Shown: piece by piece, positions 1 through 6,697 of the stretch
Layout: each line of letters opens with the position of its first letter
Numbering within the stretch: the first letter of the stretch is position 1
Assembly: GCF_001299635.1 (NCBI RefSeq)
Contig: NZ_JRHN01000043.1
Location: forward strand, 1-64,000
Direction of reading: 5' to 3'
DNA from: Clostridioides difficile
Lineage (GTDB): Bacteria > Bacillota > Clostridia > Peptostreptococcales > Peptostreptococcaceae
Length of the DNA stretch: 64,000 nucleotides
Made by a program: the position numbers and the translations under genes
The notes under the pieces: model-generated
What the model was told of the DNA's origin: nothing
Seen by the model: only the letters and a program-made list of their open reading frames with translations
The model's database searches: none

Positions 1-63
1 AATATAAAGAGCAGCAACTAAAATTAGCAACTGCTCAGGTATGAAACTTATTAAATTATCCAT
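1..63 (-). CDS. Phage holin, N-terminal fragment (runs off window)
   Basis: Twenty-one codons are visible from an ATG at 61-63, and the gene continues past base 1. A strong AGGAGG lies 8 bases upstream of the ATG. The peptide begins MDNLISFIPEQLLILVAALY, which I recognise as the opening of small clostridial phage holins of the Hol44/holin-5 kind: a short head followed at once by a hydrophobic membrane segment. Holins form the membrane lesion that releases endolysin at the end of a phage cycle. It lies directly downstream of an XhlA-type gene, the usual lysis-module neighbour. The call rests on a short stretch, so the exact holin family is uncertain. Confidence 0.6.
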   Translation of the reverse strand, partial: MDNLISFIPEQLLILVAALYI

Positions 64-78
64 ATATTTTCCTCCTAA

Positions 79-309
79 TTAAAATAATCCTCTCTGTATT
101 GCAAATATAAAGAATCCTACAAGTGTTGTAATCATTGTTCCAATCAGCCATTTTAACATGCTTGTAAGCGAGTTTAAATTCTCGCATAGTGCCTTTAAGT
201 CTGCTTTAGGCTCTATGTTTGCTACTTTTAATTCATCTATTTCATCATTATGTTTATTTATTGTTAACTCATGTCGTTTTAAATTGTCTTTGAAAAGTTC
301 TTCATTCAT
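79..309 (-). CDS. XhlA-family haemolysin/holin-associated membrane protein
   Basis: The protein has 76 residues: a charged, helical N-terminal two thirds (about residues 1-48, likely coiled coil) and one C-terminal membrane segment (about 52-70, WLIGTMITTLVGFFIFAIQ). This layout is that of XhlA (phage PBSX haemolysin), a membrane-bound partner of the holin in host lysis. The start is an ATG with AGGAGG five bases upstream. It lies 15 bases upstream of the holin, so both are probably read from one transcript. It supports reading the left edge as the lysis end of a prophage or phage-derived particle cluster. Confidence 0.8.
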   Translation of the reverse strand: MNEELFKDNLKRHELTINKHNDEIDELKVANIEPKADLKALCENLNSLTSMLKWLIGTMITTLVGFFIFAIQRGLF

Positions 310-335
310 GAAAACCTCCTAATTTTTTATACTAA

Positions 336-366
336 AAAAGGACTTAGGTTTAATTAAGTCCTTAAA
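336..366 (-). terminator. Hairpin terminator between phage ORF and lysis genes
   Basis: On the minus strand a 9-bp stem (AAGGACTTA / TAAGTCCTT) is followed by seven T. It sits after the 387-599 gene and before the XhlA gene, so it would lower or separate transcription of the lysis genes from the tail genes. Confidence 0.6.
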
Positions 367-386
367 AATTTTTATATTGTTATTTC

Positions 387-599
387 TTATTCTGTTAGTA
401 TATCTTTTATTATCAGTTCTTTTGTAACTGGATTTATTGACTCTATATACTGTTTATTATAGTCTATACTTCCGTATTCAATATCCAAGTAATGTAGTTC
501 TATTATTGTATCATGTTCTAATACATTACCTGTTGCTTCATCTGTTTGTAGCCATATTTTACCTGACTGGTCATATATAATTCTATTTTCTCTATCCAT
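387..599 (-). CDS. Small phage protein of unknown function
   Basis: I chose the ATG at 597-599 (70 residues, starting MDRENRIIYD) because GGAG lies just upstream, inside the last codons of the preceding tail-fibre gene. The longer upstream ATG has no ribosome binding site. The stop of the tail-fibre gene and this ATG are one base apart, which suggests translational coupling. The protein is acidic and soluble, with no membrane segment or motif I recognise. Small proteins placed right after a tail fibre are often fibre chaperones or XkdX-like proteins, but nothing in this sequence shows that. Confidence 0.6.
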   Translation of the reverse strand: MDRENRIIYDQSGKIWLQTDEATGNVLEHDTIIELHYLDIEYGSIDYNKQYIESINPVTKELIIKDILTE

Positions 600-600
600 A

Positions 601-1101
601 TCAACTCCATGCTTCCCATTGTACATTTGTAAGTTTTTTTAAATCATACACATCTCGTTTGATTGTAAATCCATTATTTGTAAATATTATACTTGAACTT
701 TCTCTAGAACCAGATGAGGTACGATATCTACCACTATAATAATATTCTTGTGCATAAAAATCTAATAAAATACCATTCGATTTGACTCCTTTATAATTAT
801 TATTTGATACTCCTTCTTGGAAAGTTGTATCTATTTGAAAATACAAGTTTACAGCACTAGGTTTAAAGTCTAACCCTACTATTGTCAATATATTGGCTGA
901 AAATATTCTTCCTCCTTTGGCATATTTTTTTCTTTGGCTTAACTGATTAGTTAATTCTGTTATCCTATTTTGCAACTCCTGTACACTAGCCTCTGAACTA
1001 TCAAAATAAGTCTTTATTTTCTCTGATAACTCAACAAGTGCATTATTTAAATTTGCATCTATATTTTTAAGCACTAAAGTATTTATAATACTTGTTTTCA
1101 C
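601..1101 (-). CDS. Phage tail-fibre C-terminal part
   Basis: The annotated frame begins at a GTG (166 residues) that has no ribosome binding site. The same frame is open upstream to about base 1240 and reads convincingly as tail protein (…TINYELTDNAIHTLK… then IDANLNNALVELSEKI). The region 930-1080 is a coiled coil (VQELQNRITELTNQLSQ), and the C-terminal 90 residues end in the W-x-A-W-S style typical of fibre tips. It is therefore most likely the back half of a protein begun at 1706 and cut by a frame change at 1218-1223. Whether it is made by frameshifting, from an internal start, or not at all cannot be decided here. Confidence 0.6.
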   Translation of the reverse strand: MKTSIINTLVLKNIDANLNNALVELSEKIKTYFDSSEASVQELQNRITELTNQLSQRKKYAKGGRIFSANILTIVGLDFKPSAVNLYFQIDTTFQEGVSNNNYKGVKSNGILLDFYAQEYYYSGRYRTSSGSRESSSIIFTNNGFTIKRDVYDLKKLTNVQWEAWS

Positions 1102-1211
1102 ATTCTTAAATCCTTCTCCAATTTCTACTAATTTGGATGATATATATTGTAGAGTTGCATCTGTAACTACTATTTTAAGTGTGTGTATCGCATTGTCTGT
1201 AAGTTCATAGT

Positions 1212-1240
1212 TTATTGTTTTTTCTGCTGTTTTTCTATGC
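1212..1240 (-). other. Frame change at A6 run in tail-fibre gene
   Basis: On the minus strand the upstream frame reads S-I-E-K-Q-Q-K-K-Q-stop across an A6 run (T6 on the plus strand at 1218-1223). Shifting by minus 1 there gives …QQKK-TINYELTDN…, which continues 200 residues of tail-fibre sequence. The run (AAAAAAC) resembles a slippery heptamer, but in the zero frame it is G-AAA-AAA, not the ideal A-AAA-AAG. A one-base change in the homopolymer, by mutation or sequencing error, is the simpler reading. Confidence 0.55.
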
Positions 1241-1706
1241 TATCTACACTAGTTTTTACCTCATTAATTGCACTAACTATATTTGTTTTATCTGTTGTTT
1301 CAAGTAGTGTTGTATCTCCTATTTTATTATTAATCTCTGTCTTAACAGTTTCTATGTTGCTTGTTAATTCTGTTTTAGTTGTATCTATTTTGCTATCTAC
1401 AGTTTGTATATCTTTTAATGTTGTTAGAATGACAGTTGGGTCTACTTTTAGATTAAAAGTGTAATATTTTTCATTATCTATTATTATTTTATAATGAGAT
1501 TGAAACTTTATAATATCCCTAGCTAAGTAACCTTTATCAACCAATCTTCTTAGTAGTATTTTTATTGTCCTTTTATGCCATCTATATATCTGCTTTATAT
1601 CTTTTATAATTTCTTTTTTAGACATTTTAGAATCTTTTTTCCATAAATACTTCATTATTATTAGTTCTGTTCTTAATAATTTTTCTATTATTATTTCTTC
1701 TTTCAT
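1212..1706 (-). CDS. BlaI/MecI-type winged helix joined to tail-fibre coiled coil
   Basis: The protein has 164 residues from an ATG with AGGGAG nine bases upstream. Residues about 10-72 look like the winged-helix DNA-binding domain of BlaI/MecI/CopY repressors (E-x3-MKYLW early, then KRTIKILLRRLVDKGYL). Residues from about 88 on (VDPTVILTTLKDIQ, repeated TVDSKIDTTKTEL-like heptads, INEVKTSVDSIE) are typical of phage tail fibres. The BlaI dimerisation domain is absent. The frame stops at 1212 just after a run of six A, whereas the minus-1 frame continues as tail fibre. It is either a true phage fusion or a gene remnant. Confidence 0.6.
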   Translation of the reverse strand: MKEEIIIEKLLRTELIIMKYLWKKDSKMSKKEIIKDIKQIYRWHKRTIKILLRRLVDKGYLARDIIKFQSHYKIIIDNEKYYTFNLKVDPTVILTTLKDIQTVDSKIDTTKTELTSNIETVKTEINNKIGDTTLLETTDKTNIVSAINEVKTSVDSIEKQQKKQ

Positions 1707-1737
1707 CTTATGTGGCTCCCTAATTCAGTATAACTTA

Positions 1738-2055
1738 AACTAATAACAGGAGCTTTTTAACACAAAAACTATAGGTAGACTTTACCATATGACCTACTTA
1801 TTTATTTAGTTTGTTTTTATATTAAAATTATTATTCATATCTATAAATTTATCAAATTTTCAAACATATATGTTAAATAATAACTAGTTCTATTGCACTC
1901 TTCTAACTGTAGAATGAAATTAAATCGCTAAAATTAGAGCACTCTAGTGACATAAATATATATGAACTAAGACTTGTAAAATAAATTATCATTTATATCA
2001 TCAACTTATCAAAAACATATACTATTTTTGTTTTTATGAAACTTTTTTACTTGGG
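1738..2055 (+). repeat. Decayed third copy of the c-di-GMP riboswitch unit
   Basis: This intergenic stretch (1707-2169 holds no gene) aligns base by base with 5735-6045. It shares the CTTTTTAACACAAAAA-like left part, TCATATCTATAAAT, TGTAGAAT, TAAATCG-TAAAA-TAGAG, TAGTGAC, GACTAAG-like and TTTTTATGAAA-TTTTTTA. The aptamer core at 1921-2010 has lost the diagnostic GCAAAGC (now ATAAATA) and the closing TTGCC, so it should not bind ligand. It lies upstream of the SDR gene at 2170. Its presence shows that the unit has been copied at least three times. Confidence 0.7.
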
Positions 2056-2169
2056 TAATAATATGTATGTTTTTAAAAAAAGTATCTTTTTAAAATAAAA
2101 TCACAAGTAGAATAGATTTCATATAAAAAGGTTATTTTAATACTAAAATAATAAAAGGAGTTATTTATT

Positions 2170-2982
2170 ATGTCAGCTATAATTAAAGATAGATTTAAAG
2201 ATAAAGTTATGATTGTAACAGGAGCATCAGGAGGAATAGGTAAGGCAATAGCATTAAGAGCTGCAAAAGAAGGAGCAAAATTAGTATTAGCAGATAAAAA
2301 AGAAGAAATGGGTAAAAAAACTTTGATGGAAATAAAAGAGATAACTCCAAATGTAGAATTCTTAATACTGGACTTGAAAACTTCACAGAATTGTAAAAAA
2401 GTTATCGACACAGCAATTAGTAAATTTGGAAGATTAGATATACTAATAAATAATGCTGGAATCACTGGAACACCTGCCCCTGTTCATGAAATGTCAGAAG
2501 AAATGTTTAGACATGTCTTTGATTGTAATGTTATGTCAGCATTTCATTGTTCACACTTTAGCATAAATGAAATGATAAAATTGGGCAACGGAGGAGTAGT
2601 AATAAATGTATCTTCAGTTGCTGGCTTAACTGGATTCCCTGGGCATAGTGCATATGTTACTTCAAAACATGCTCTAAATGGATTAACAAAAAATATGGCC
2701 TTAGATTATGCAAAAAATGGCATAAGAGTAAATGCAATTAATCCAGGTACTACAGATACTCCTATGTACCATGAAGCATTAGAATTCTTAAACAATAAAA
2801 GGAAAAAAACAGGAAATAAAAATACTGAGAATGGAATAGTATCAGGAAAAACAGTATCTCCACAGAATAGAGTAGCTTCTGCAGAAGAAGTTGGAGATGT
2901 TACTTTATTTTTAGCATCAGATGAAGCAAGCAATGTAACTGGTATATTTATGCCTGTTGATGGAGGTTTTACAGCATTTTAA
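2170..2982 (+). CDS. Short-chain dehydrogenase/reductase (SDR)
   Basis: A classical SDR of 270 residues. The Rossmann glycine motif TGASGGIG is at 17-24, NNAG at 94-97, and the catalytic Ser149-Tyr162-x3-Lys166 set is complete. An Asp at 42, at the end of the second strand, suggests NAD(H) rather than NADP(H). The C-terminus (PVDGGFTAF) fits the FabG-like/glucose-dehydrogenase-like branch. An insertion of about 20 Lys/Asn-rich residues near 200-225 is longer than in most members. The substrate cannot be told from sequence. AAGGAG lies nine bases before the ATG. A hairpin terminator follows, so the gene is monocistronic. Confidence 0.85.
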   Translation: MSAIIKDRFKDKVMIVTGASGGIGKAIALRAAKEGAKLVLADKKEEMGKKTLMEIKEITPNVEFLILDLKTSQNCKKVIDTAISKFGRLDILINNAGITGTPAPVHEMSEEMFRHVFDCNVMSAFHCSHFSINEMIKLGNGGVVINVSSVAGLTGFPGHSAYVTSKHALNGLTKNMALDYAKNGIRVNAINPGTTDTPMYHEALEFLNNKRKKTGNKNTENGIVSGKTVSPQNRVASAEEVGDVTLFLASDEASNVTGIFMPVDGGFTAF

Positions 2983-3034
2983 ATATTTTTAAACAATGCT
3001 ATTAATGATTTATATTTTAATAAATTATCATCAT

Positions 3035-3067
3035 AAAAGCACCCCTAAAATTATTGGAGTGCTTTTA
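3035..3067 (+). terminator. Terminator of the SDR gene
   Basis: An imperfect stem AAAAGCACCCC / TGGAGTGCTTTT with a short AT loop ends in a T run, 52 bases after the SDR stop codon. Confidence 0.7.
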
Positions 3068-3218
3068 GTATGATAATTTTCGTTCGTTTTATTATTACAA
3101 CTTTTACTATAGTTTCATGTATCCTGTTAATATTTGTAATATTTTATATACTCTTTATACTTATTATTGCTATACTTTAATTAAGAAGATTAAATATAAT
3201 ATGAATTGGTGATTATCT

Positions 3219-3338
3219 ATGAAAAAAAATCTAAATACTTTCTTATGGTACATATTAGGTATATTTCTTTCAGGCTTTATACTATCATTACTATTTGATA
3301 AATGGCTATACTTAGTTTCTTATATACCTACACTTTAA
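3219..3338 (+). CDS. 39-residue membrane peptide
   Basis: A short ORF, ATG to TAA, with GGTGATT upstream and a perfect 14-bp terminator stem starting one base after its stop. The product has a basic head (MKKN) and one long hydrophobic stretch (about residues 9-26, WYILGIFLSGFILSLLF), followed by a tail with Asp, Lys and two Trp. The independent start signal and immediate terminator argue that it is a real gene. I do not recognise the family. It lacks the Lys-rich tail of the known C. difficile type I toxins, so I do not assign it as one. Confidence 0.5.
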   Translation: MKKNLNTFLWYILGIFLSGFILSLLFDKWLYLVSYIPTL

Positions 3339-3373
3339 AAGGTAGCAACTGAAGATAGTTGCTACCTTTTAAT
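3337..3373. terminator. Bidirectional terminator
   Basis: A perfect 14-bp inverted repeat (AAAAGGTAGCAACT with its complement) around a short loop, with A and T runs on both sides. It serves the 39-residue ORF on the plus strand and the 3376-3663 gene on the minus strand. Confidence 0.85.
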
Positions 3374-3375
3374 CA

Positions 3376-3663
3376 TCAATGCTTAAATTTTGATACACTA
3401 AAATTTTTAACTTGAGTTTTGAATAACTGTTCAATCTCATCAACTATACTCTGTATCTTATTTTCATATTCTAAATCATAATATATATTTATCTCACCTA
3501 TACTATTTATACTTATAGAATATTCTTTTCTTTCTATTATACATATATTTCCACAATCTGATAAATCATTCTTGTATATTGATTTTAATTGCTTTTTTAT
3601 CTTAAGAAAGTCTATCGCTGGATAAATATTATTTGGATAAAAACACTTATCATGTATTAACAT
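3376..3663 (-). CDS. Hypothetical protein, 95 aa
   Basis: The start is the ATG at 3661-3663, chosen because AAGGGG lies eight bases upstream; a GTG three codons earlier overlaps that site. The protein is soluble, with Cys at several places in its first half (HDKCFYPNN, DCGNICIIE). It has a predicted beta region that reads like a small alpha/beta fold (YSISINSIGEINIYYDLEYE) and a C-terminal helix (IQSIVDEIEQLFKTQ). I do not recognise the family. It is downstream of the orphan response regulator on the same strand, 167 bases away, so co-transcription is possible but not shown. Confidence 0.55.
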   Translation of the reverse strand: MLIHDKCFYPNNIYPAIDFLKIKKQLKSIYKNDLSDCGNICIIERKEYSISINSIGEINIYYDLEYENKIQSIVDEIEQLFKTQVKNFSVSKFKH

Positions 3664-3829
3664 CTTATCCACCCCTTATCACTCTATTTATTAAATTTTA
3701 TACCTTAATCATAATCATATTAAACATATTTTTCCATATTTTCATAATTATTTTATATAAAGTATCAACTATATCTATTAATAAAATCTATGTTTGGGTA
3801 GAACCTCTTATCATTCCATTTGTAAAACT

Positions 3830-4510
3830 TTATATATTATTAAAATAATATCCAACTTCTCTTATTGTTATAATCTTCTGAGGATTTTTATAATCTTTCT
3901 CTATTTTCTTTCTTAAACCATTCACTGCAACTACAACACTATAATTATCCTGTAAATACTCATTCATCCATACATGTTCATATATTTCTTTAATTGTTAG
4001 AGTCTTTTCCGCATTATCCATAAAGTAATTTAATAACCTATTTTCTGTTGGAGTTAATTTTATCATTTTATTTTCTAGTTTTATGACTCTACTGGCTCTA
4101 TTATATTCTTCTAATTTTATGTTATTTTCCTTATTATTTGTATATGAATTCAATCTTCTTAAAATAGCTTTAACTTTCGCATATAATATTTCTAAATTTA
4201 AAGGCTTTATTAAATAGTCATCTCCACCAGAATTTAAAGCATTTAAAATACTTTGTTCTTCATTTATGTAAGTTATATGAATAATTGGGCAAGTAGTTAT
4301 ATTTCTAATTTTTTTACAAAAATCCCAACCATCACCATCAGTTAAAATTATTTCTAGAAATATCAAATCAAATTTATTACTAAATATTTTTCCAATAGCT
4401 TCTTTACAATTATATGCTAAATAGACATTTATGCCTTTTTCTTCTAGAAACTGTTTCAATTCTTGGCAATTATTCTTATCTCCATCAATTATCAATACAT
4501 TAGTTTGCAT
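3830..4510 (-). CDS. Orphan OmpR-family response regulator with atypical receiver
   Basis: The protein has 226 residues from the ATG at 4508-4510, which has AGGAG eight bases upstream; an in-frame GTG overlaps that site. A receiver domain (1-115) is followed by an OmpR/PhoB winged helix (about 130-226; LTPTENRLLNYF, VVVAVNGLRKKIE, GYYF). Where the family has the phospho-accepting Asp (LDIMLP) this protein has Glu53 (FLEIILTDGDG). The usual double-acid pocket near residue 10 reads D-G-D. The switch Thr and the Lys of LIKP are kept. No histidine kinase lies next to it. Glu at this place often imitates phosphorylation, so it may be always active. Confidence 0.85.
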   Translation of the reverse strand: MQTNVLIIDGDKNNCQELKQFLEEKGINVYLAYNCKEAIGKIFSNKFDLIFLEIILTDGDGWDFCKKIRNITTCPIIHITYINEEQSILNALNSGGDDYLIKPLNLEILYAKVKAILRRLNSYTNNKENNIKLEEYNRASRVIKLENKMIKLTPTENRLLNYFMDNAEKTLTIKEIYEHVWMNEYLQDNYSVVVAVNGLRKKIEKDYKNPQKIITIREVGYYFNNI

Positions 4511-5102
4511 TATAGTCACTCCTAAATATCATTATTTTTTCTATAAATAACTAAGTAAATATCTTTAGTATATTTTCCAATAGTATTTCTTTACCATTAT
4601 AAGAAACTTTAACAACTATAAATCCATAGTCTTTATTCTTTTCATATATTTTCTGCATACTTTAAATTTCACACAATATACGTATGTACCTAGTAAATTA
4701 TTTTCACATATATATTTGATAAAATTATTTAAAATCACTTACTAACTAAAACCAAGATTTTTATATTTTGATATAAATTGTTTTAGACTATGTATTTTAT
4801 TTTGTATTTCATTTGATTTTTAATTTACTGTATAAAGATAAATATCTAAAATTACACAATCTAACTCTATATTTTTACTATCATAATTACATCTTTAACA
4901 ATTTTATATGAATATACATTAGACTACTCGACTAAAAAGTATTTTAATTAAAGTCTAAAGTTTTAATTATTGCAGTACATACCAATTTACTTTTTATAAT
5001 ATTATTATAAGTTAGGATTTAAATCTTAAATATTTTTAAATAATACTTGAATATTAGCTTTAATATTAAAAATCATTATTAAATAATAATAAAAATCTCC
5101 TA

Positions 5103-5347
5103 TTTTAGGGAAAGGGATATTAAGATAGTTTTTGTATTATAACTCTATTGCTTTTAAAAACTACTCTATCAGCCTGTCTAAGTATTGATTTATATGATTT
5201 ATATAGTTATAATATAAGATATGTTGTATAATTTTGGTAAATATATTATTATAAAATTTTTATATTCTGTGTCTTGATATTTATAAAAGCATTATTTTAT
5301 TGTTATAATTATATTATATTTCAAAAAAAGTTTCCCTTTCCCTAAAA
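5103..5347. repeat. 245-bp element with 15-bp terminal inverted repeats
   Basis: TTTTAGGGAAAGGGA at 5103-5117 is repeated in perfect inverted form at 5333-5347. The 215 bases between them contain no ORF. Size, perfect ends and lack of coding fit a MITE-like non-autonomous element. I see no clear target-site duplication, and no second copy elsewhere in the window. Confidence 0.45.
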
Positions 5348-5443
5348 ATGGCTACTTAAAAAAATTAATATTCTTTGTCTAAATACTTTTATAACTTTTA
5401 TTTTATAAACTTTTTAGCCTTATTCCTTGTTGTTCATATATTC

Positions 5444-5542
5444 TCACCTATATATTTGAGTGAATTTTTCTCCTCTAGTCTTATTTAATTCTTTAATTTC
5501 ATTACAAGTTACTCCACCGATTACATACAGACTTCCTGTTAG
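5444..5542 (-). pseudogene. Vestigial protein fragment, YVIGG motif
   Basis: An open stretch of 32 codons reads LTGSLYVIGGVTCNEIKELN and then a basic, hydrophilic tail before a stop. It has an in-frame stop directly upstream and no start codon. The LYVIGG core resembles a strand of cell-wall-binding type 2 repeats (VYVIGG-x-x-AVS) found in C. difficile surface proteins. The likeness is short and could be chance. Confidence 0.25.
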
Positions 5543-5912
5543 TTAATAATCTTTTTTATCTATTACTAAATAACTTTATTCTGTCATCTTATAATACAAC
5601 TCTTATATATCATTCATGAAACCTCATAGTTTTTAAAATAAAAAAATCAAATTAAAAGTAACTTAATTCTTTAATATGTTAATAAATTATTTAAATATCT
5701 CTTAATATTTATACTGAAATCGAATTTATTTAAATAAATAGTAAAAGTTTTTTAACGCAAAAATTACAAGTAAGTTTTAACATATATTTTGCATCTTTAA
5801 TCTATTTTTTTAATGTAAAATAACATTCATATCTATAAATTAATCCAATTTTCAAATAAATATATTGAATAATAAGCAACTCTGTTGTATTATTTAATTG
5901 TAGAATAAAACT

Positions 5913-6000
5913 AAATCGGCAAAACTAGAGAAATTTAGTGACGCAAAGCTATAGGGACTAAGGCTTATAGAACCCTTGTAAGTTATGTCAGCCAGTTGCC
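5913..6000 (+). promoter_or_regulatory. c-di-GMP-I (GEMM) riboswitch aptamer, intact
   Basis: The core shows the class I hallmarks. GGCAA (5918-5922) pairs with TTGCC (5996-6000) as P1. There is GTGACGCAAAGC, followed by GGGACTAAGGC, which is the tetraloop/receptor side, and then TTATGTCAGCCAG for the third stem. The family binds cyclic di-GMP and controls the downstream gene. A TAGAAT-like minus-10 lies at 5901-5906. The regulated gene is the 58-aa ORF at 6053. The AT-rich hairpin that follows suggests control by termination, but I could not resolve the switching partner strand. Confidence 0.9.
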
Positions 6001-6027
6001 AAAAAGATATTTTCTTTTTGTTTTTTA
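6000..6027 (+). terminator. Candidate riboswitch terminator
   Basis: An 8-bp stem CAAAAAGA / TCTTTTTG with a 5-base loop is followed by six T. It abuts the aptamer P1 strand and lies 26 bases before the ORF start. The stem is weak (mostly A-T), so it may act only partly. Confidence 0.5.
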
Positions 6028-6052
6028 TGAAAGTTTTTTAGGGGGATGTAAA

Positions 6053-6229
6053 ATGTTTATGGAAAAAATAGATATGTGTACACATATATTAACTGCTTAT
6101 ATTGGCAGTTCATATGATTACTGTAATTTTATAGATACACAGCTAGATGATTTTATACTAGAGTATGGAGAAAATGTAGTAGAATCTTGTCTACATCAAG
6201 TGATGGTATTGGTAAGTAGGTATAATTAG
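6053..6229 (+). CDS. 58-aa protein controlled by c-di-GMP riboswitch
   Basis: The ATG at 6053 is chosen because AGGGGGAT ends six bases upstream. A longer frame back to 5996 would run through the aptamer and hairpin. The product (MFMEKIDMCTHILTAY…) is acidic and soluble, with Cys at 9, 24 and 46 and no membrane segment. I do not recognise a domain. A second copy at 7218-7389 has the same codons but is broken. Because the aptamer is intact, this product is expected to follow cellular c-di-GMP levels. Its role is unknown. Confidence 0.65.
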   Translation: MFMEKIDMCTHILTAYIGSSYDYCNFIDTQLDDFILEYGENVVESCLHQVMVLVSRYN

Positions 6230-6359
6230 ATAGATTTTGTTTTCTAGAGAACCCTTTTTAGTTTTTTCTACATTTAATAAACTAGAGAAATAATTACATC
6301 TAAAAAATAAATATTGAGAACCTTTTAATATAAAATATTAACTATAAATCATAATTAGG

Positions 6360-6388
6360 TAGACATCTCTATTAAATTATGATACAAT
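6360..6388 (+). promoter_or_regulatory. Probable promoter of the cold-shock gene
   Basis: TAGACA (6360-6365) and TACAAT (6383-6388) are 17 bases apart. Transcription from here would give a leader of about 58 bases before the ATG, which includes a ribosome binding site only loosely matched (AATAGGAG). Confidence 0.5.
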
Positions 6389-6453
6389 AGTACTTGTATT
6401 GATACACAATTAAATCAAGTATATCTTGATATAGGTTAATAGGAGTATTTTTA

Positions 6454-6654
6454 ATGAATAATGGAATAGTGAAATGGTTTAACAACGAAAAAGGATTTGG
6501 ATTTATATCAGTAGAAAATGGAGATGATGTATTTGCTCATTTCTCAGCTATACAAACTTCAGGATTTAAATCATTAGAAGAAGGTCAAAAAGTAAGCTTT
6601 GATATAGTTAAAGGCGCTAGAGGTCCTCAAGCAGAAAATATAACTATATTATAA
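6454..6654 (+). CDS. cspA: Cold-shock protein, CspA family
   Basis: A protein of 66 residues forming one cold-shock domain. It has RNP1 (KGFGFI) at about 14-19 and RNP2 (VFAHF) at about 27-31, the two single-strand nucleic-acid binding strands. The length is that of the whole family. Such proteins act as RNA chaperones in the cytoplasm and are made at cold shock or constitutively. TAGGAG precedes the ATG and an intrinsic terminator follows. The gene sits between the two better copies of the riboswitch unit, on the same strand, but has its own promoter. Confidence 0.95.
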   Translation: MNNGIVKWFNNEKGFGFISVENGDDVFAHFSAIQTSGFKSLEEGQKVSFDIVKGARGPQAENITIL

Positions 6655-6671
6655 TATATAGATTTTTCGGG

Positions 6672-6697
6672 AAAGACTCTTTTAAGGGTCTTTTTTT
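6672..6697 (+). terminator. Terminator of cspA
   Basis: Stem AAAGACTC / GGGTCTTT (one G-T pair), loop of six, then a T run, about 18 bases after the stop codon. Confidence 0.85.

Larger units (their letters stand above)
4511..5912. other. Long non-coding AT-rich region
   Basis: About 1.4 kb with no ORF that has both a start signal and convincing protein sequence. It holds a pair of perfect 15-bp inverted repeats (5103-5117 and 5333-5347), a vestigial coding fragment on the minus strand (5444-5542), and from about 5735 the left part of the riboswitch repeat unit. The rest shows no structure that I can support. Confidence 0.5.

Noticed and set aside
1183-1464. Plus-strand ORF of 93 hydrophobic residues
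   Set aside because: It is the antisense of the Thr/Ser-rich tail-fibre repeats of the minus-strand gene; no ribosome binding site.
3219-3338. Type I toxin of the C. difficile family
   Set aside because: It lacks the Lys-rich C-terminus and I see no antisense RNA promoter pair.
3633-3848. Plus-strand ORF of 71 residues
   Set aside because: It overlaps the start of a better supported minus-strand gene and the 3' end of the response regulator, and has no start signal.
6000-6027. Reading the post-aptamer hairpin as a proven OFF switch
   Set aside because: The stem is almost all A-T and I could not find a clear antiterminator, so only a candidate terminator is listed.
5996-6052. Longer start for the 58-aa ORF
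   Set aside because: It would translate through the P1 strand and the hairpin. The ATG at 6053 has AGGGGGAT just before it.
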